Notes: a model not told the origin generated them from the letters alone. A stretch of DNA of 64,000 nt from Aporrectodea caliginosa (GCA_020284085.1 JACEVL010000484.1:1049501-1113500); one strand, 5' to 3'; counted from the first letter of the stretch, positions 1 to 49,282 are shown. A program made the numbers and translations.

Positions 1-1250
1 AGTCTTAAAAATCCGAGTTTTTAAGCTGAACTTATCTTGCGTTTGGTATTAAGCGCGTGCTGCCACGATGGCTGCCCGTGTCTGCTAGTGCGGCCCGTGC
101 ACAGTAGACGCTCTAGCGGCCTATAGACGATAATTCGACTCGGCTAGTACCAGTTTTGTGTACGATGGAGTGTACTATGTTTAACTCGAGGTCGAATCGG
201 TTAAGTGGGTTGCACTACCTCAAAAGCTATGATCGATTTGAGGCAGTGTATTAGTACAGTGTAGCCAGCATATAGCTGTCTATGCTGACGTGTAAGTGTA
301 CTCACTGTATCTCGATATGTAAGTCACTCAGGGTATCTGTTTAGAGCCATCTGACAAAGCATTGTGTTTCTTTGTCTCTCTCCGTACTTGTTTCTATGTC
401 AGGCGGCTGATTTATCTTTTGCACTTTCCCTATCAGAAGACTGTGTTTTTCAGTTAGACCCAACCTTAGCAGTAGATAATCGGTCATGTTGAAGAGTTTT
501 CAGTAACTCACTTGTCACCATGCTATGGCTATAAGACCTGGATTTTTTTTAAGTTCCTACTTTTCTACTCTGTGTACCATGGGCCCACAGAAATGTTTGC
601 AAGGGGTATTACAAATAATTTGTTTAAAGATGCAGTAAGTAAGATATGGGTTTCAATATATATTTATGTAATGATGTAAAATAAACATTACTAAGTAACA
701 AAAGAAGGCAATAAGCCACAAAGAATGTACAATGGTTTAGCATATGCATAGAGATTTAAAATACATATACTGCAAGCAATGAACTGTTGTGGAGAAATTA
801 TAAGTTAGGCCAAATGCTGACTCTGCACAACAGCTTCATATCCTGTTCATTTTTCCAAATGCTTATGAGTTGTGTCTAAATCTCTTATGTATTACACGTA
901 ATTGGACACTGGCTATAGTGGCTACTGGGCCACCGTGCTACTGTACCTACTTCCTTATTTGTTCTAGCCTATCAGCATATTGGAGTCTAGTCTGCTGATG
1001 TGTCAGAAGATGAAACTGGGTTTTAGCCACTAGTGTATATTCCAATGAAGTCTCTCTGAGTACATGTGTGTGTATATTTGTAAGTACGTATAATATGTCT
1101 ACATGTATAATATTCTCCATGCAGGCAGCTTAAACAGGCATACCCTGGTCTCTTAATGGATTAATAAATCCTCCAAAGCCTATATTGCTACATGGACTCC
1201 TCTGTAAACTCCTCTATCTCACCATAAAGATACCCGGTAGTGCATCTTGC
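1..1250. other. Unassigned AT-rich upstream sequence
   Basis: No coding exon, RNA gene or recognisable transposon terminus seen. The first 300 bases are richer in CpG than the rest. Confidence 0.5.
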
Positions 1251-1281
1251 ATGTACGGATATGTAATAGTTTTGCATTAGC

Positions 1282-1462
1282 AAGGTCACTTTAATGTTAT
1301 CTATTGCACAACTGAAAATAGACCTAATGAAGAAGCAAGGAACTAACTAAGCTTGGCCTTGTCACTACTAATTAGCCTCTGAGCTTTTCAAGCATGTCTC
1401 TGAATGCACTGATTTGTGCTGACTGTTGCCAAGAATTTGGTCGTCCTAGCCTTGTTCTACAT
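1282..1462 (+). repeat. Direct duplication, copy 1
   Basis: About 180 bp (from caaggtcactttaa to about agccttgttc) repeated at 1845-2015 with scattered substitutions and small indels. Neither copy codes. The intervening 380 bp hold SINE-type repeats. Confidence 0.8.
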
Positions 1463-1499
1463 GCACATGTATGTAGAGGAGTCTATGTAGGAAGATATC

Positions 1500-1625
1500 G
1501 TAATCTCCAAACTTATAAAGCGCCACTTGAAAGCCAAGCGCAGGGCACCAGCTTATTCACAAGTGCTGCGTCGAGTCAGAGGGATTGTCCAAAAGGGTAG
1601 TCCGAAGGAGGTCCGAGTCACTTGT
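1500..1625 (+). mobile_element. Short retroelement 3' end with 'agcttattc' motif
   Basis: Contains cttataaagcgcc and gggcaccagcttattcac, shared with 15430-15560, 27060-27125, 48400-48440, 50560-50615 and the LINE 3' UTR at 60525-60590. Interpreted as a dispersed retroelement tail. Confidence 0.45.
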
Positions 1626-1639
1626 GAATAAGCTGGTGC

Positions 1640-1850
1640 CAGTGGGTCAGATTTTACTGTATGGCAGCATGCAAGGCGTCCATCTGTCGTACTGTTCATT
1701 TATGCCCATCTGTCGTACTGTTCGTTGTACTATGGCCAATAGGGAGTGGAGGGCTGAGTCCTTATGGGACTAGCTGACATTGAACCCATGTCCTTCTTAT
1801 CTTGGTGCCAGCGTGTTACCATTTAAATATCTCACCTCCTGTAACAAGGT
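1640..1850 (-). mobile_element. tRNA-headed SINE, family C (partial)
   Basis: Minus-strand copy of the family whose head reads GATGGCTGAATGGTAACATG with a downstream GGTTCGATACC-like B box. Degenerate here. Contains an internal duplication of catctgtcgtactgttc. Confidence 0.55.
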
Positions 1851-2015
1851 CACTTTAACGTTATCTATTGCACAACTGAGACTAGACGTAATGAAGAAGC
1901 GAGGAACTAACTAAGCTTGGCCTTGTCACTACTAATTAACCTCTGAGCATTACAAGCATGTTTCTCTGAATGCACTGATTTGTTGCCAAGAATTTACTCT
2001 TCGTAGCCTTGTTCC
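1845..2015 (+). repeat. Direct duplication, copy 2
   Basis: Second copy of the 1282-1462 sequence, same orientation, starting with caaggtcactttaac. It has a deletion relative to copy 1 near the tgctgactgttgcc segment. Confidence 0.8.
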
Positions 2016-2439
2016 TACAAATTCAACTCCTTGAGTATAGCGCCAATCGTAAATCTGTACATGTAGAAAGCACATACATCAGCTCAGCTGTTGTTTACGT
2101 TGTGATAGCATTTATTTGCCTTCTTGATGTTAAGCACATATCACTCAGACCTAAACGTTCAATCTATTTCATGACACTTATGTATAATATTCACCTGTAT
2201 GCTGTGCTTTCTTCTAATGAACAATTTATTTTTGGCCACTTTGTTTTTGCCCTTCAGATATAAACTTGATTTTGTTATGTCATAGAAGATTGAAAAGAAA
2301 CTGTTTTGAATTTAATTTACTATTAAAATAATAGCAGTGTCACGGTATTCCTCATTATCTCCAGAATTATTGTTTCCAAAATCATAATTTTAGTACATAC
2401 TCATTGCCATAAATGTGATCACTGCTTATATAATTAGCA

Positions 2440-2662
2440 TGATCATTGATAATTAACATGATCATTAGCATGATCATTGATCATTAGCATTATCATTGAT
2501 CATTACCATGGTCATTTATCATTAACATGATCATTGATCATTAACATGATCATTGATCATTAACATGATTATTGATCATTAGCATGATCATCGATCATTA
2601 GCATTATCATTGCTCATTAACATAATCATTGATCATTAGCATGATCATTGATCATTGCGACC
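2440..2662 (+). repeat. 19-20-bp tandem repeat rich in TGATCA
   Basis: About 11 units of a form attaacatgatcattgatc. Each unit is internally palindromic around TGATCA, so either strand can fold. Confidence 0.85.
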
Positions 2663-2774
2663 ATGATGATATAGTCAGTTGGGCAATCAGCTAATTAATC
2701 TGGAAATTTAGCAGAGGTTTCTAAAGCTATGGGGTATTGACTAAGGTTTGAACCACAATTAATTTCGTATCGTT

Positions 2775-2925
2775 ATCTTTGATGTCTTTGCTAGTCTATT
2801 GGTTAACGTGTTGGACTGTCAACTGATGGGTTGGGGGTTAAACTGCTCCACCTGTGTCCTTGTTAACTAAGCTATAATGAGTACATTGACCGCACACTGT
2901 CAGTGGGAAGATGATATTAATATAA
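2775..2925 (+). mobile_element. tRNA-headed SINE, family D
   Basis: Head gctagtctattggttaacgt with degraded B box gggggttaaactg, followed by body ctataatgagtacattgaccg shared with 33205-33360. Ends in an AT-rich (AAT)n tail. Confidence 0.55.
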
Positions 2926-3203
2926 TTATAATAATAAAATGATAATCATATATTGATTTAAACTGGCAAGAACACATTAAGATTACATGATATAGTAGTA
3001 ACAGATGATAACAAGTTTAACTTTAACAGGAGTCAAATTTAACTGTATGGCAGTGTGCAAGGTGCCCTTCTGTCCTACTGCTCAATTTACAGTCACCCCT
3101 AGGGAGTGGAAGGCTGAGTCAACCTTATGGGGCTGGCAGGTATCAAACTGTGTCCTTCTATGTTCGTTCCAGCATGTTACCATTCAGCCATCTCCCCGCC
3201 TTT
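2925..3203 (-). mobile_element. tRNA-headed SINE, family C
   Basis: Minus strand: head GGAGATGGCTGAATGGTAAC, B-box-like GTTTGATACC, body ending in ttaaatttgactcc, then an (ATT)-rich tail on the left. Copies at 25040-25323 (-) and 14165-14425 (+). Confidence 0.65.
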
Positions 3204-3604
3204 AAATGAGATGGTGGGGAGAGGACTGGCCACCCACCCTTCATATGCCAAGGCTAAAAAAGGAAGTCGCTAATGCCTCCTACCCATAGTTGCCCCGAGG
3301 TAGCTTAACTCAGAACTATTCAAGCTATTTTGGGACTGCTTGCACTGTGTATGAACACGAAGAATTAAGTTTGTCTGGCCTTGTTCCTAAATCCTCAACT
3401 TTTAATGGCCTTTTATGTTTTAATTTCATCACCCAATCATTGCTTGTTTGCACAACACTTCAGTCACCAGGTTAAAGGCAGGACATTACCAGCCCAGTCT
3501 AACTGACCTATTGCAACACAAGGGGGACCACTAAGGGCAGAGTCCATTGATAACTGATAAAGACCTCTATTTGTCAGTATGTCCACGCACTATATGATTT
3601 ATGT

Positions 3605-3735
3605 AATTGTATATATATATATATATATAAATTTGCTATAATAATAATAATAATTATATAATAGTGTATATATATATGCTATTGCATAAATCATTTAGTG
3701 TATGTACATAATGGCATATATATATATATACCTCA
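3605..3735. repeat. TA-rich microsatellites
   Basis: Two (TA)n tracts and a short (AAT)n between 3608 and 3732. 3200-3600 and 4050-4400 show no feature beyond AT-rich spacer. Confidence 0.7.
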
Positions 3736-3753
3736 AGGAGAGTCGTCTGTGAC

Positions 3754-4049
3754 TATAAATGGTGGCTGTTGAGCTGGCTGGTCAGTTAACTGGTTCGAAG
3801 TCGGTGGTGTGGTTTTGTGACCAGGCTTAAGAAGCAATTTGCGCAATTTGCTTGTGCAGAGTAAGCCGTTGGCGATCGCTTTACTTTGGTAATATTATTG
3901 CTGTCGACTTTAATCTGTGAGGGGCTGCGTGTTTTAGTCAGTTTGCTGGTGACATTGTATCAAGTGATCTGAAGGTCGTGCCAAAGATACTCTTGCTTCA
4001 GAAATTTCGCAGAAAAGTGAACGAACGTCTTGCAAAAGTTGAGATACGG
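3754..4049 (+). promoter_or_regulatory. Possible promoter and 5' UTR exon of the ABCB gene
   Basis: A TATAAAT motif at 3754-3760 is followed by a less AT-rich, CpG-containing stretch with no ATG-led long frame, ending at a donor-like gtaatt at 4050. A transcript starting near 3785 could splice from 4049 to the good acceptor at 5849. This is inference from motif spacing only; no conservation or transcript evidence is available here. Confidence 0.25.
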
Positions 4050-4419
4050 TAATTTAATTTAATATTTAATTTAATTTTGGTAACTATTGTAGACTTTAGT
4101 TTTGAAGCAATGGTCAGTTGTTGGATTTTGCATTATGATTGCAGTGCTCTGACAGTATTTCAGGTTGGATTAGGTGCCTTGTTACAGAAGTTTCTTGATT
4201 AAATGGCTCGGATACTGGGCAGAGAAATGATGTGTTTATTGTTTCTTAACTAAAGTAATATTTACAGCATGCCTCTTCAAATTTGAGCATTGAATTCTGG
4301 CAATTTTGGAATTGACAATCTTTTGGTTGCTACTCTGTGCAGTTTGTAATCTCATATATGTTAAGATTTATGACTTATGTATGTATGTGTGACTCTGTGT
4401 GTGTTATATGTATGTAAGT

Positions 4420-4510
4420 AAGTAATTCAAGTAAGTAAGAATATCCTTTAATACATCAATTACTAACCTCACTTTGGTGTACAAACAACATATTCTCACA
4501 GACAGTTTAC
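4420..4510 (-). mobile_element. Retroelement fragment, family G ((AAGT)n tail)
   Basis: (GTAA)n followed by atatcctttaatacatcaat and cactttggtgtacaaaca, repeated at 16670-16755 and 16800-16890. Likely the 3' end of a minus-strand retroelement. Confidence 0.45.
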
Positions 4511-5109
4511 CGACAGTTAAGCATGTGTATGTGTTATGTGTATGTGTCAATGTGTGTGCGTGTATGTAGACATGTTCTTGAATTATTAAATATAAGCTCA
4601 GGAAAACTAATTGAAATCAAATTTTTATTTTTTATTTTATGTGAAAAATCTATAATCTATTATGAGGTTAGATTAAGGCTAAAAGGGCAAGATCAATATT
4701 GTGATGATAATTTATAACTGGCATTGTGGATACATACATCATACTGTTTGCCTAGTTGATGCTCATCCATGATTTCTTCCCATTTCCAGTCATTATTTAA
4801 CTAACTACTTGATTGTAATTGTACTTGTAATTACGACCATTTATATAGCGTAGTTGGTAGCAAGCTACTTCTAGGACGCTTCACAAAACAGTCTACTGTC
4901 AGCGTAAATGTTAATGCTCGTGGTTACTTAATAAGGGCATTTTTAACATTTTTGATGAGGTACTTCTCTGTTCTGCACACTATTCCAATCCCGTGGTTTT
5001 CTAGAACTTGGTTGCATGGTAAACTGGGCATGTCTGGAAATACCTCCTAGTAGAAATGAGGTGGATTGCAAATTGAATGTCTAAATGTAAAATCTTAATG
5101 TACAGATTT

Positions 5110-5275
5110 TTCTATAGCGATCGTATGGCGTCGACCCTGCTAATTTACCAGTGAATTCATAGATGAGATCCCATAGGTGAGATCCTTCATCAAGTTTGAA
5201 TGGGTGCCACACCATTTAAGGTCCTCGTGTGCGAACCGCGTCCCACGCCATTTAGGGTCCTCGTGTGCGAGTCTG
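5110..5275 (+). repeat. Dispersed repeat, family H
   Basis: gcgtcgaccctgctaattta, gtgagatccttcatc and ccatttaaggtcctcgtgtg recur at 61160-61290. The cca(t/c)..aggtcctcgtgtgcga segment is itself duplicated here (5210-5270). Confidence 0.6.
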
Positions 5276-5735
5276 AGAAGCTGATTCAAAGCCAGAACGA
5301 CGTGCTGATAAGGAGTTATCTGGCCTATTGTCTAATAGCCAGAGACACGGGTTTTGAGAAGTCCTTAAAAGGCACGTTACAAAAGCTTGTACAAACAAGC
5401 CACATGCTGATTATCCAGCTTATGGGTAGTCGCACTAATTGGCTAGCTAACAGGCAGGCATGTTGCCTGGCTTGCTGAATCGCAGATAGACTTGCTGGCT
5501 AAATCTTTAAATCAGTCATTGTGGTACTGTTCCATTCTCAGTTTTTAATCTTTGCAGTCTGTTTGGTATGTTTGTGACTGGTAGCCTGTGAATTGAGATT
5601 TTGCGTGTGACCTTTAGTAAGCTTATAGAGATTCAGCCATCTCCAGCAGCATTTACTGTAGGAACCTGGAGCAGGTCCATTATACAGACTTGCTTAGCAC
5701 CTCTGATTGGTGCATGTAAGACAGTGGCTCTATGT

Positions 5736-5810
5736 AAATAAAAGAAATGTAAATAAAAGAAATGTAAATAAAAGAAATGTAAATAAAAGAAATGTAAATA
5801 AAAGAAATAA
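5736..5810 (+). repeat. 15-bp tandem repeat
   Basis: Five near-perfect units of taaataaaagaaatg ending about 40 bp before the acceptor of the ABCB start-codon exon. Confidence 0.9.
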
Positions 5811-5849
5811 ATACGTGTAAGCAACTGTATTGCCTTTTTTTGCTTTCAG

Positions 5850-5929
5850 AAAACTGTAACAGCGCCAGTTACTTGGAGATAAATGTTAGGTAATGCTGTG
5901 TTTGTAGGTCGAATTCTGCAGCACAAGCT
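5850..5929 (+). other. 5' UTR part of the ABCB start-codon exon
   Basis: A strong pyrimidine tract and cag end at 5849 (ttttttgctttcag), so the start-codon exon probably begins at 5850. It contains an in-frame TAA at 5891 and a G at -3 and +4 around the ATG at 5930. A second acceptor-like tttgtag ends at 5907. The presence of an acceptor implies at least one upstream non-coding exon. Confidence 0.55.
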
Positions 5930-36900
<30,971 letters not shown>

Positions 36901-37248
36901 GACTTCTTGAACGTATACGAAACTTTGTGGTCGATGTGTTGTCACGCTGCTGTCGAACAAAATCTGATTTATTTTTTCTGAGTCTTTGAGTGCAATTACG
37001 TGTTGCATGTGTTGTGTATATACTAAAATGTACAGACTGAACATTATTCTGTGGCGAGATAGTCATGGAAATATTCGGGTTCAACTCCAGGTGATGTGAT
37101 GACCATATTGTGTGATGATATTGGCAACCTAGGCAACATGTATGGAACATTATGCTTGTGCTTAGCCTAACCCTACAGCCGCATTCAACAGGCCAACATT
37201 GTGCCCACCTGTTACCACCAATGGCCCAACATGGACCTGTTCTGGGTC

Positions 37249-37254
37249 AATAAA
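37249..37254 (+). terminator. Candidate poly(A) signal of the ABCB gene
   Basis: First canonical AATAAA after the stop codon, 349 bp downstream (context gggtcAATAAAaatgg). It implies a 3' UTR of about 370 nt. Only motif evidence. Confidence 0.5.
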
Positions 37255-37259
37255 AATGG

Positions 37260-38940
37260 CTGGCTGTCTGGGAAAAGATCTTGCATATGTCTCAGAAGAT
37301 TGGAGTTGATGAAGGCATGTTAAGACTGACATAGCTTAGCCTACCTTTAGGAGCAGTTAAGATACCGAGTTCTGTTTCAGGTGGCAGTATGAAATTTTTA
37401 GGATAATTTTCTCATGAGAATATGTGTACTTTTGTTGATTTAGTCAATGATTCCAGAGAAATGAGTCACAGGATCTGCAAGAATGCATTTGGTCATTGTG
37501 AGCTATTAATGACATCTGTGTGAATTAGAGGCAGAAAGCAACAATTCACTTCATGTCAACAATTCACTGGACTGAGTAATTGAATTATCGTTCTATAGGT
37601 AAGGCATTGCAACATTTGACACTGCCTCTACTAGATGAAAGATTCCAACGGTTCAGATCACATGTACAAGTTTTATTAAATGCCGCAAGATCCTTACGGC
37701 AGACAGTACGAGAGTTGTGGAAAGAGTTTCTGCATACATACATACATACATACATACATAACATGCATACATACATACATACATACATACATACATACAC
37801 TAGATGATAGTGTCTCCGATGACACAGCTGAAGCTTTTAAGAGGACATTGGGGAGATTGGCAGTCAAGAACATAAAGCAGTGTTACCGAAACAAACTGAG
37901 TCTTCTGAACTATTATAAAACCATTGATAATTGCCACAGATGTGCTTAATGTTAATGTTTCAGATTGTCATTCACAAAGTTGAGGGTTCAAATCCACAAC
38001 CATGCCAAATGTATAAATATGACAGTGTTAAGGGGCGGGCTTTTGATGGGGAAGACTTTTTCCTGTTCTAAGTAGACTCCCATGGGTAAGGCCTCTAGTG
38101 TAATTCTGTCTCATGAGTCATCAGTGTATATAAGTGTATATTAAGTTTGTTCAGTTTATGTCTGCAGAGTTTCGATTATTGTTTTCTTGTAAATTACTGA
38201 ACCATCTGCATGTAACAGGGTAATTTATTCGTTGCACTTAAAGTGTTTTAGTTTTAAGATGTTGTTTCTAATTCTAAAGTGTTTTATATGGATGCTTGAA
38301 TTTGTTTAACTTAATAGTTAATATATTTGTGCCACGTCTTGCAAAGAAATGATTGAATTTACATTGATAATATATTTATAGGCATAATATACACTGGTAT
38401 TGTACAAGTGACAGTATTTGGGAGTCGTAAATACACCCGTGAGTGCCTTGCAGAGTAGGCAGGTTAGATGTAGGGTATAACTGAGCATTGACTTGTTGAA
38501 AACTGCATTGAAAACTCGCATTTGTGCCAAATGTTCGCAGAGTTCCGCTTAGTAAAGTATGCAAACCTTAATACTTGTACAGTTTGTGATGTTAATTGCT
38601 GTGTCGATGAATGCCACTGAACGTGACTTTGGTAATGAAATTGCTGTCATTGATGGAGTGATCATGAAGACAACGACGATATGCCGTCACAATGTCGGCG
38701 TTAATGTGAACTTGTAACTACTTAAATATTATTATTCGTTGTGTCATTGTTATTCGTTGAATTTTTACAGGATATAAATATTATAAACATTAAAACGAAT
38801 TGCGTCTGAAAATTTTCTTTTCCCATCTCTAATCAGTTTTATACTAGAAACAACGAAAGCTAGATTCAAAAGTGAGGCGAGATGAGCAGACGGCAGTTTT
38901 TCGAAATTAAGGTCATGCAGAGGTCACACAACGCCGTGAC
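37260..38940. other. Intergenic region between the convergent genes
   Basis: No coding exon recognised. Holds a (CATA)n interrupted by 'acatgcat' at 37733-37799, a family D-like fragment with B box gggttcaaatcc at about 37985-37998, and otherwise AT-rich spacer. Confidence 0.5.
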
Positions 38941-38943
38941 CCA

Positions 38944-38949
38944 TTTATT
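38944..38949 (-). terminator. Candidate poly(A) signal of the FHL gene
   Basis: AATAAA on the minus strand (tttatt on plus) about 350 bp after the FHL stop codon. Motif evidence only. It would leave about 1.7 kb between the two convergent transcript ends. Confidence 0.35.
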
Positions 38950-39297
38950 CGCGACGTGACCTTATTAACCGCCAATAGAAACACTAGTCCCAATTACACG
39001 CATTTTCTACGGCCCCTAAGAACTCAACACGAACAGCAAAGCATCTGCTACTAACATTCCCAACACGCTAATTAAAATTACAAATAAATTAGATAATAAT
39101 TAACCGTCGTCAGTTACTTGCATAGATCTACGCGATGAGAAATTTTTCTTCGGATTCCCGTAATTCACTAGAGGTCGCAAGCGTCGCTCTAATCGTAGTA
39201 GAAGGCGTTGCGATGGTGTCGTCAGTCCCGTCTTCACCGGACCCTCATCAGGGTGGGGCTCCTGGCCCCTCCGGCGGCGGCTGCTCAGAGGGCGGGC

Positions 39298-45647
<6,350 letters not shown>

Positions 45648-45819
45648 GGTCCTGCTGTCGTCCGCTGAAACCTGTCCTCCACACACAAACACCCGCACAC
45701 ACGTATAGCCTACAGTCTCTCTTTAGTGTCTCGTCTTCCCTTTTGTAAGATATCTGATGCGACATGGTTAATGCGTGACGTGATGGGATGCGGTGGCCTA
45801 ATGGAATGTGGCATGATGG

Positions 45820-46090
45820 AAGGCGGAGGAGGAGAAGGTAGAAGTGGAAGAGGAGGAGGAGGAGGAGGAGGAGGAGGAGGAGGAGGAGGAGGAGGAGGGA
45901 GGAGGAGGAGGATGAAGAGTAGGAGGAGGATGAAGACCAGGATAAGGAAGATGGCAAAGCAGAAGGAGAGGAGAAGGAGGAGGAGGAGGAGAAGGAGGAG
46001 AAGGCAGAGCAGGAGGAGGAGGGTGGCAGAACAGGAGGAGAGGAGGAGGAGGCATAGCAGGAGGAGAGGACGAGGAGCAGGAGGAAAAGT
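45820..46090 (+). repeat. GGA/GAA purine tract
   Basis: Polypurine stretch with a pure (GGA)n core at 45850-45898. Long frames on both strands are compositional artefacts. Confidence 0.9.
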
Positions 46091-46139
46091 AAGCATAAGA
46101 GGATGACAGAAAACAAAGTACAAGAAACAAGAGTCTTGT

Positions 46140-46640
46140 ACTTTGTCTTGTCTTAACCATCTACAATTCTCTCTTCCGGAAGCTGGTCGCCATGCGGACA
46201 ATCCTTGAATCCTTATCCACGAAAACTTATCCTTCACCGGAGCTCGGAAAATCCTTTACTGGCGCTTCTATCCAACTCTTAACGATATCCATCACTGAAA
46301 TTCTGAGCCACTATAGGCCTACTGATTCAAATCTCGGAAGGCATATACTCGCACTCATTCAATGGTCTTTTTACCATCCAATGGTAGGCCTACTCGCAGC
46401 ATGTTCTCTTTATCTTCTTATCTCTGATTTCCTAATTCGCATTTAATCTTTTCTATTTTGACCCAACTTTCACAATTTAAATTTCACTAGTTTCACCAGT
46501 TTCATTCACCCATGCTTTGCCGTTCGCAAGTTGCCACCGGCGAAACGAAAGCTATTATAGTGATGAACAAGTCCAAGTTTATGATGTTTCTACCATCGAC
46601 CTCAATATATAGGTCGATGGTTTCCACAGTGCGTTTTTTG
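46140..46640. other. No feature recognised
   Basis: An open frame of 84 codons at 46192-46446 has no recognisable domain and no splice context; nothing else seen. Confidence 0.5.
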
Positions 46641-46643
46641 GCA

Positions 46644-46870
46644 AGAAATAATTGATGTAACACATCAATTACAAGAGCATAACTCCACAAAAATAAAGGT
46701 TCAATGTTAGCGGTAATCTAGCGAAGTTTCAGGTCATAACGTGTTTCCATAAGGGGAATTTCAAGACGATGTCGCAAAACATATCCAAAACATACGCTAC
46801 AAGAAATAATTGATGTAAACAGCAATAATATACAGGAGCATAACTCAACAAAAACAACGGTTAAAAAGTT
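46644..46870 (+). repeat. Direct repeat, about 65 bp at 155-bp spacing
   Basis: caagaaataattgatgtaa and agcataactc.acaaaaa occur at about 46644-46705 and 46799-46865. Confidence 0.7.
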
Positions 46871-46984
46871 ATAGTGTTGGCCTAATCTAACCTCCGACCC
46901 CGGGGCATGGGTTTACCCTGCCACAGAAAGATGACCGGAACTTTATACCACGGCTCCTCTATAGGAACATGTACTAAGATCTAA

Positions 46985-47130
46985 TGAGAAAGCCCCGGGA
47001 GGGTTTGCCGGCGGGTCCACAGGTAGGCCCCGTATCCTCTGAACAAGCTGATAACTGTTTTCTATTTCTTGTCATTAAGTTGCGGCTGTGTCAGCTTGAT
47101 TATCTTTCATTAAACGAATATTGATTGAAG
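46985..47130 (+). mobile_element. Retroelement 3' end (copy of 6366-6515)
   Basis: cattaagttgcggctgtgtc and cattaaacgaatattgattg. Confidence 0.5.
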
Positions 47131-47559
47131 TATCACGTCATAACGTAGTTCCCTAAGGAACATTTCTTATATCTTTGTTGCAGCAACTGGGACGCAGGCA
47201 GAACAAAAATACGGGAATCTAATAATTATTCTGCTCTGGCGGTTATTTGAAGCCTATGCCTATGGCTTCACAATCAAGCACGTTAACCAAGACATTATAG
47301 AGTCTGGAGTCTACATCATCGCTCGCGGCTAATGTTATCAAAAGAATGCATCTACGTAATAGGAGATATGTGATAAGTAACTGTTATGTCACTAAGTGGA
47401 ATGTGAGGAAATATGATGCCGTGAAATGTGATGCCATGAAATGCAAATAAGCTGAGGTTGCAGACTTGCAGTACTAGGAACCGTTATTCATGCACCAATC
47501 ACATAGGACGATATAATCTAGCCAATGGAAGCTCTTCAAATACCCGAACCCATGCATGC

Positions 47560-47790
47560 AAATTCATTCATTCATTCATTTATTCCAAAATTTATATAGC
47601 GCCCCTTCAAGGTAACTACTCAGAAGCGCTCCCAACTCCAGCCCGGGCAAAAAGCTAAGTTTTCAAATGGCCATAATACGTATCAGTGCATGATCTAGAG
47701 AGCAGGCGTAGCTCCCGAGGGAGGCCATTCCAAATGCCTACAGTGGGCCTCCTAGACAGTGGAGTAAGACGTTTGCATAAAGTGAAACAT
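47560..47790 (-). mobile_element. LINE 3' end, inverted partner of 47850-48162
   Basis: (ATTC)n, tttatatagcgccccttcaa, gaagcgctcccaactccagc; minus orientation. Confidence 0.6.
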
Positions 47791-47849
47791 GGAGTAGGCC
47801 TAAGTTATCTCGAGCATAGAGCAGCTGACAAGAACGAGTCTGCTGTATT

Positions 47850-48162
47850 GAGATCGTAAAATCAAGCACGTTAACCCTTTGCTCCCTAGATCATGTACTG
47901 GAATGCCCTCACTCGGGAGCTTCGCTTCTTTCCCATAACCTACTCTACTATGTTCTTTGTTCACCTTAAGACTGGTTTTTCTTGGCCGTGCTGGAGTTGG
48001 GAGCGCCTCTGAGTAGTTTTCTTGAAGGGGCGCTATACAAATGTTCGACATGAATGAATGAATGAATGAATGAATGAATGAATGAATGAATGAATGAATG
48101 AATGAATGAATGAATGAATGAATGAATGAATGAATGAATGAATGAATGAATGAATGAATGAA
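47850..48162 (+). mobile_element. LINE 3' end with (ATGA)n tail
   Basis: Plus frame WNALTRELRFFPITYS, then FVHLKTGFSWP; gctggagttgggagcgcctc, aaggggcgctatacaaatgt; then 112 bp of (ATGA)n (48050-48161). With 47560-47650 it forms an inverted pair. Confidence 0.7.
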
Positions 48163-48164
48163 AA

Positions 48165-48860
48165 TAGCAATTAAGTCATTTTGCTGCAATTTATAGAGAC
48201 AGCCTCTTTGTAATAATTATTAATTAGAAACTTGTATCTGGCCGTTGTCTAATGCACAAGGCATCAACCAATGGCAACTGCACTGCAATTATGCCCTTGG
48301 TTACTTTCTATGCAGGTGTCCCAGCTTCATTCAAATAGTAAACCCGGATTCTGAACTCCCGGATTCTGACCTGGCACCGGGACGGACAAAGCTTTGGTGG
48401 ACTTGATTTGATATAGCGCCGGTGTATAAGCTAGTCTCCCTGACTTTGTATGGAGCTAATAAATTTCGAAGATATACATTACATTGCATGGTCCTGGGTC
48501 CGATGTTCAGGTACCAGGTACCAAATGACGTCATTGTGTGGTATACCTTCACAACGCCAATAGGTGCGCTTGCTTTGCATACAGCCTACATAAATTATGG
48601 CGAAGACTGGCTTTGAGAGGCCAATGTACACCGCACAAAAATCCAGACACATCGCTCGTCCATTCTAGACAACTTATGGGAACACACATTCTCTGGCCAC
48701 ATTAATTTTACGAGTTGTGAATGTGGTTTGGCTGCCGCTGCCTGACTGCATCGTGACCTTCAGGCTTCAGCTCAATACGTACAGCCCTTCGTGACCTCTG
48801 AGCGTCGATACCTGGGCTGATATTAGCCATATACATAAAAAAAACACGAAATATCATACG
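48165..48860. other. No gene recognised
   Basis: Contains a minus-type agcttattc/cgctatatcaaa tail at 48400-48440; otherwise no coding or RNA feature. Confidence 0.45.
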
Positions 48861-49136
48861 CGCCCCGGCTCAAAAGCCGTCTGGCCGGCACAGTAGTAGC
48901 CCTCACAGGCCTCCGTAGCTAGACCGCAGAAATATACGGAAGCTGGTGGATTTCGTTTAACAATCATCCGTCTGCATTCAGCGGCGTGCAGCCAGAGACG
49001 CCGCTTGAAACTCAGCCTCTCCTCGTACACGTGAGTCAGCCCCGCACAGGTCTGCAATGAAGCCAGGCAGCCAAACAGACAGACAGACAGCTGTGTATAC
49101 GGCGCTGAATGCCTATAAGCCAGGTTTTAGGCGCCA

Positions 49137-49282
49137 GTTGCCAGGCAACGCGCCAGGAAAATTTGTTATCTGCGTGAGAGGTTTAACAAGCCCGCAGCGG
49201 TGCATGCACAAACGGTCGAGAAGACGGACAGACAGACATATAACTCGTGAAAGATCGAATTTCCAGCGCACCTTATAAAGAA
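49137..49282 (-). promoter_or_regulatory. Candidate FHL promoter region with RFX-type palindrome
   Basis: In a comparatively GC/CpG-rich island (48860-49450) the minus strand has a TATAAGG motif at 49282-49276, and a perfect palindrome GTTGCCAGGCAAC at 49137-49149, which fits an RFX X-box with 1-nt spacing. The position, 3.5 kb upstream of the first FHL coding exon, makes it a candidate promoter or first exon. Purely motif-based. Confidence 0.25.

Noticed and set aside
46192..46446. 84-codon open frame
   Set aside because: No recognisable domain, no splice or promoter context, length within chance.
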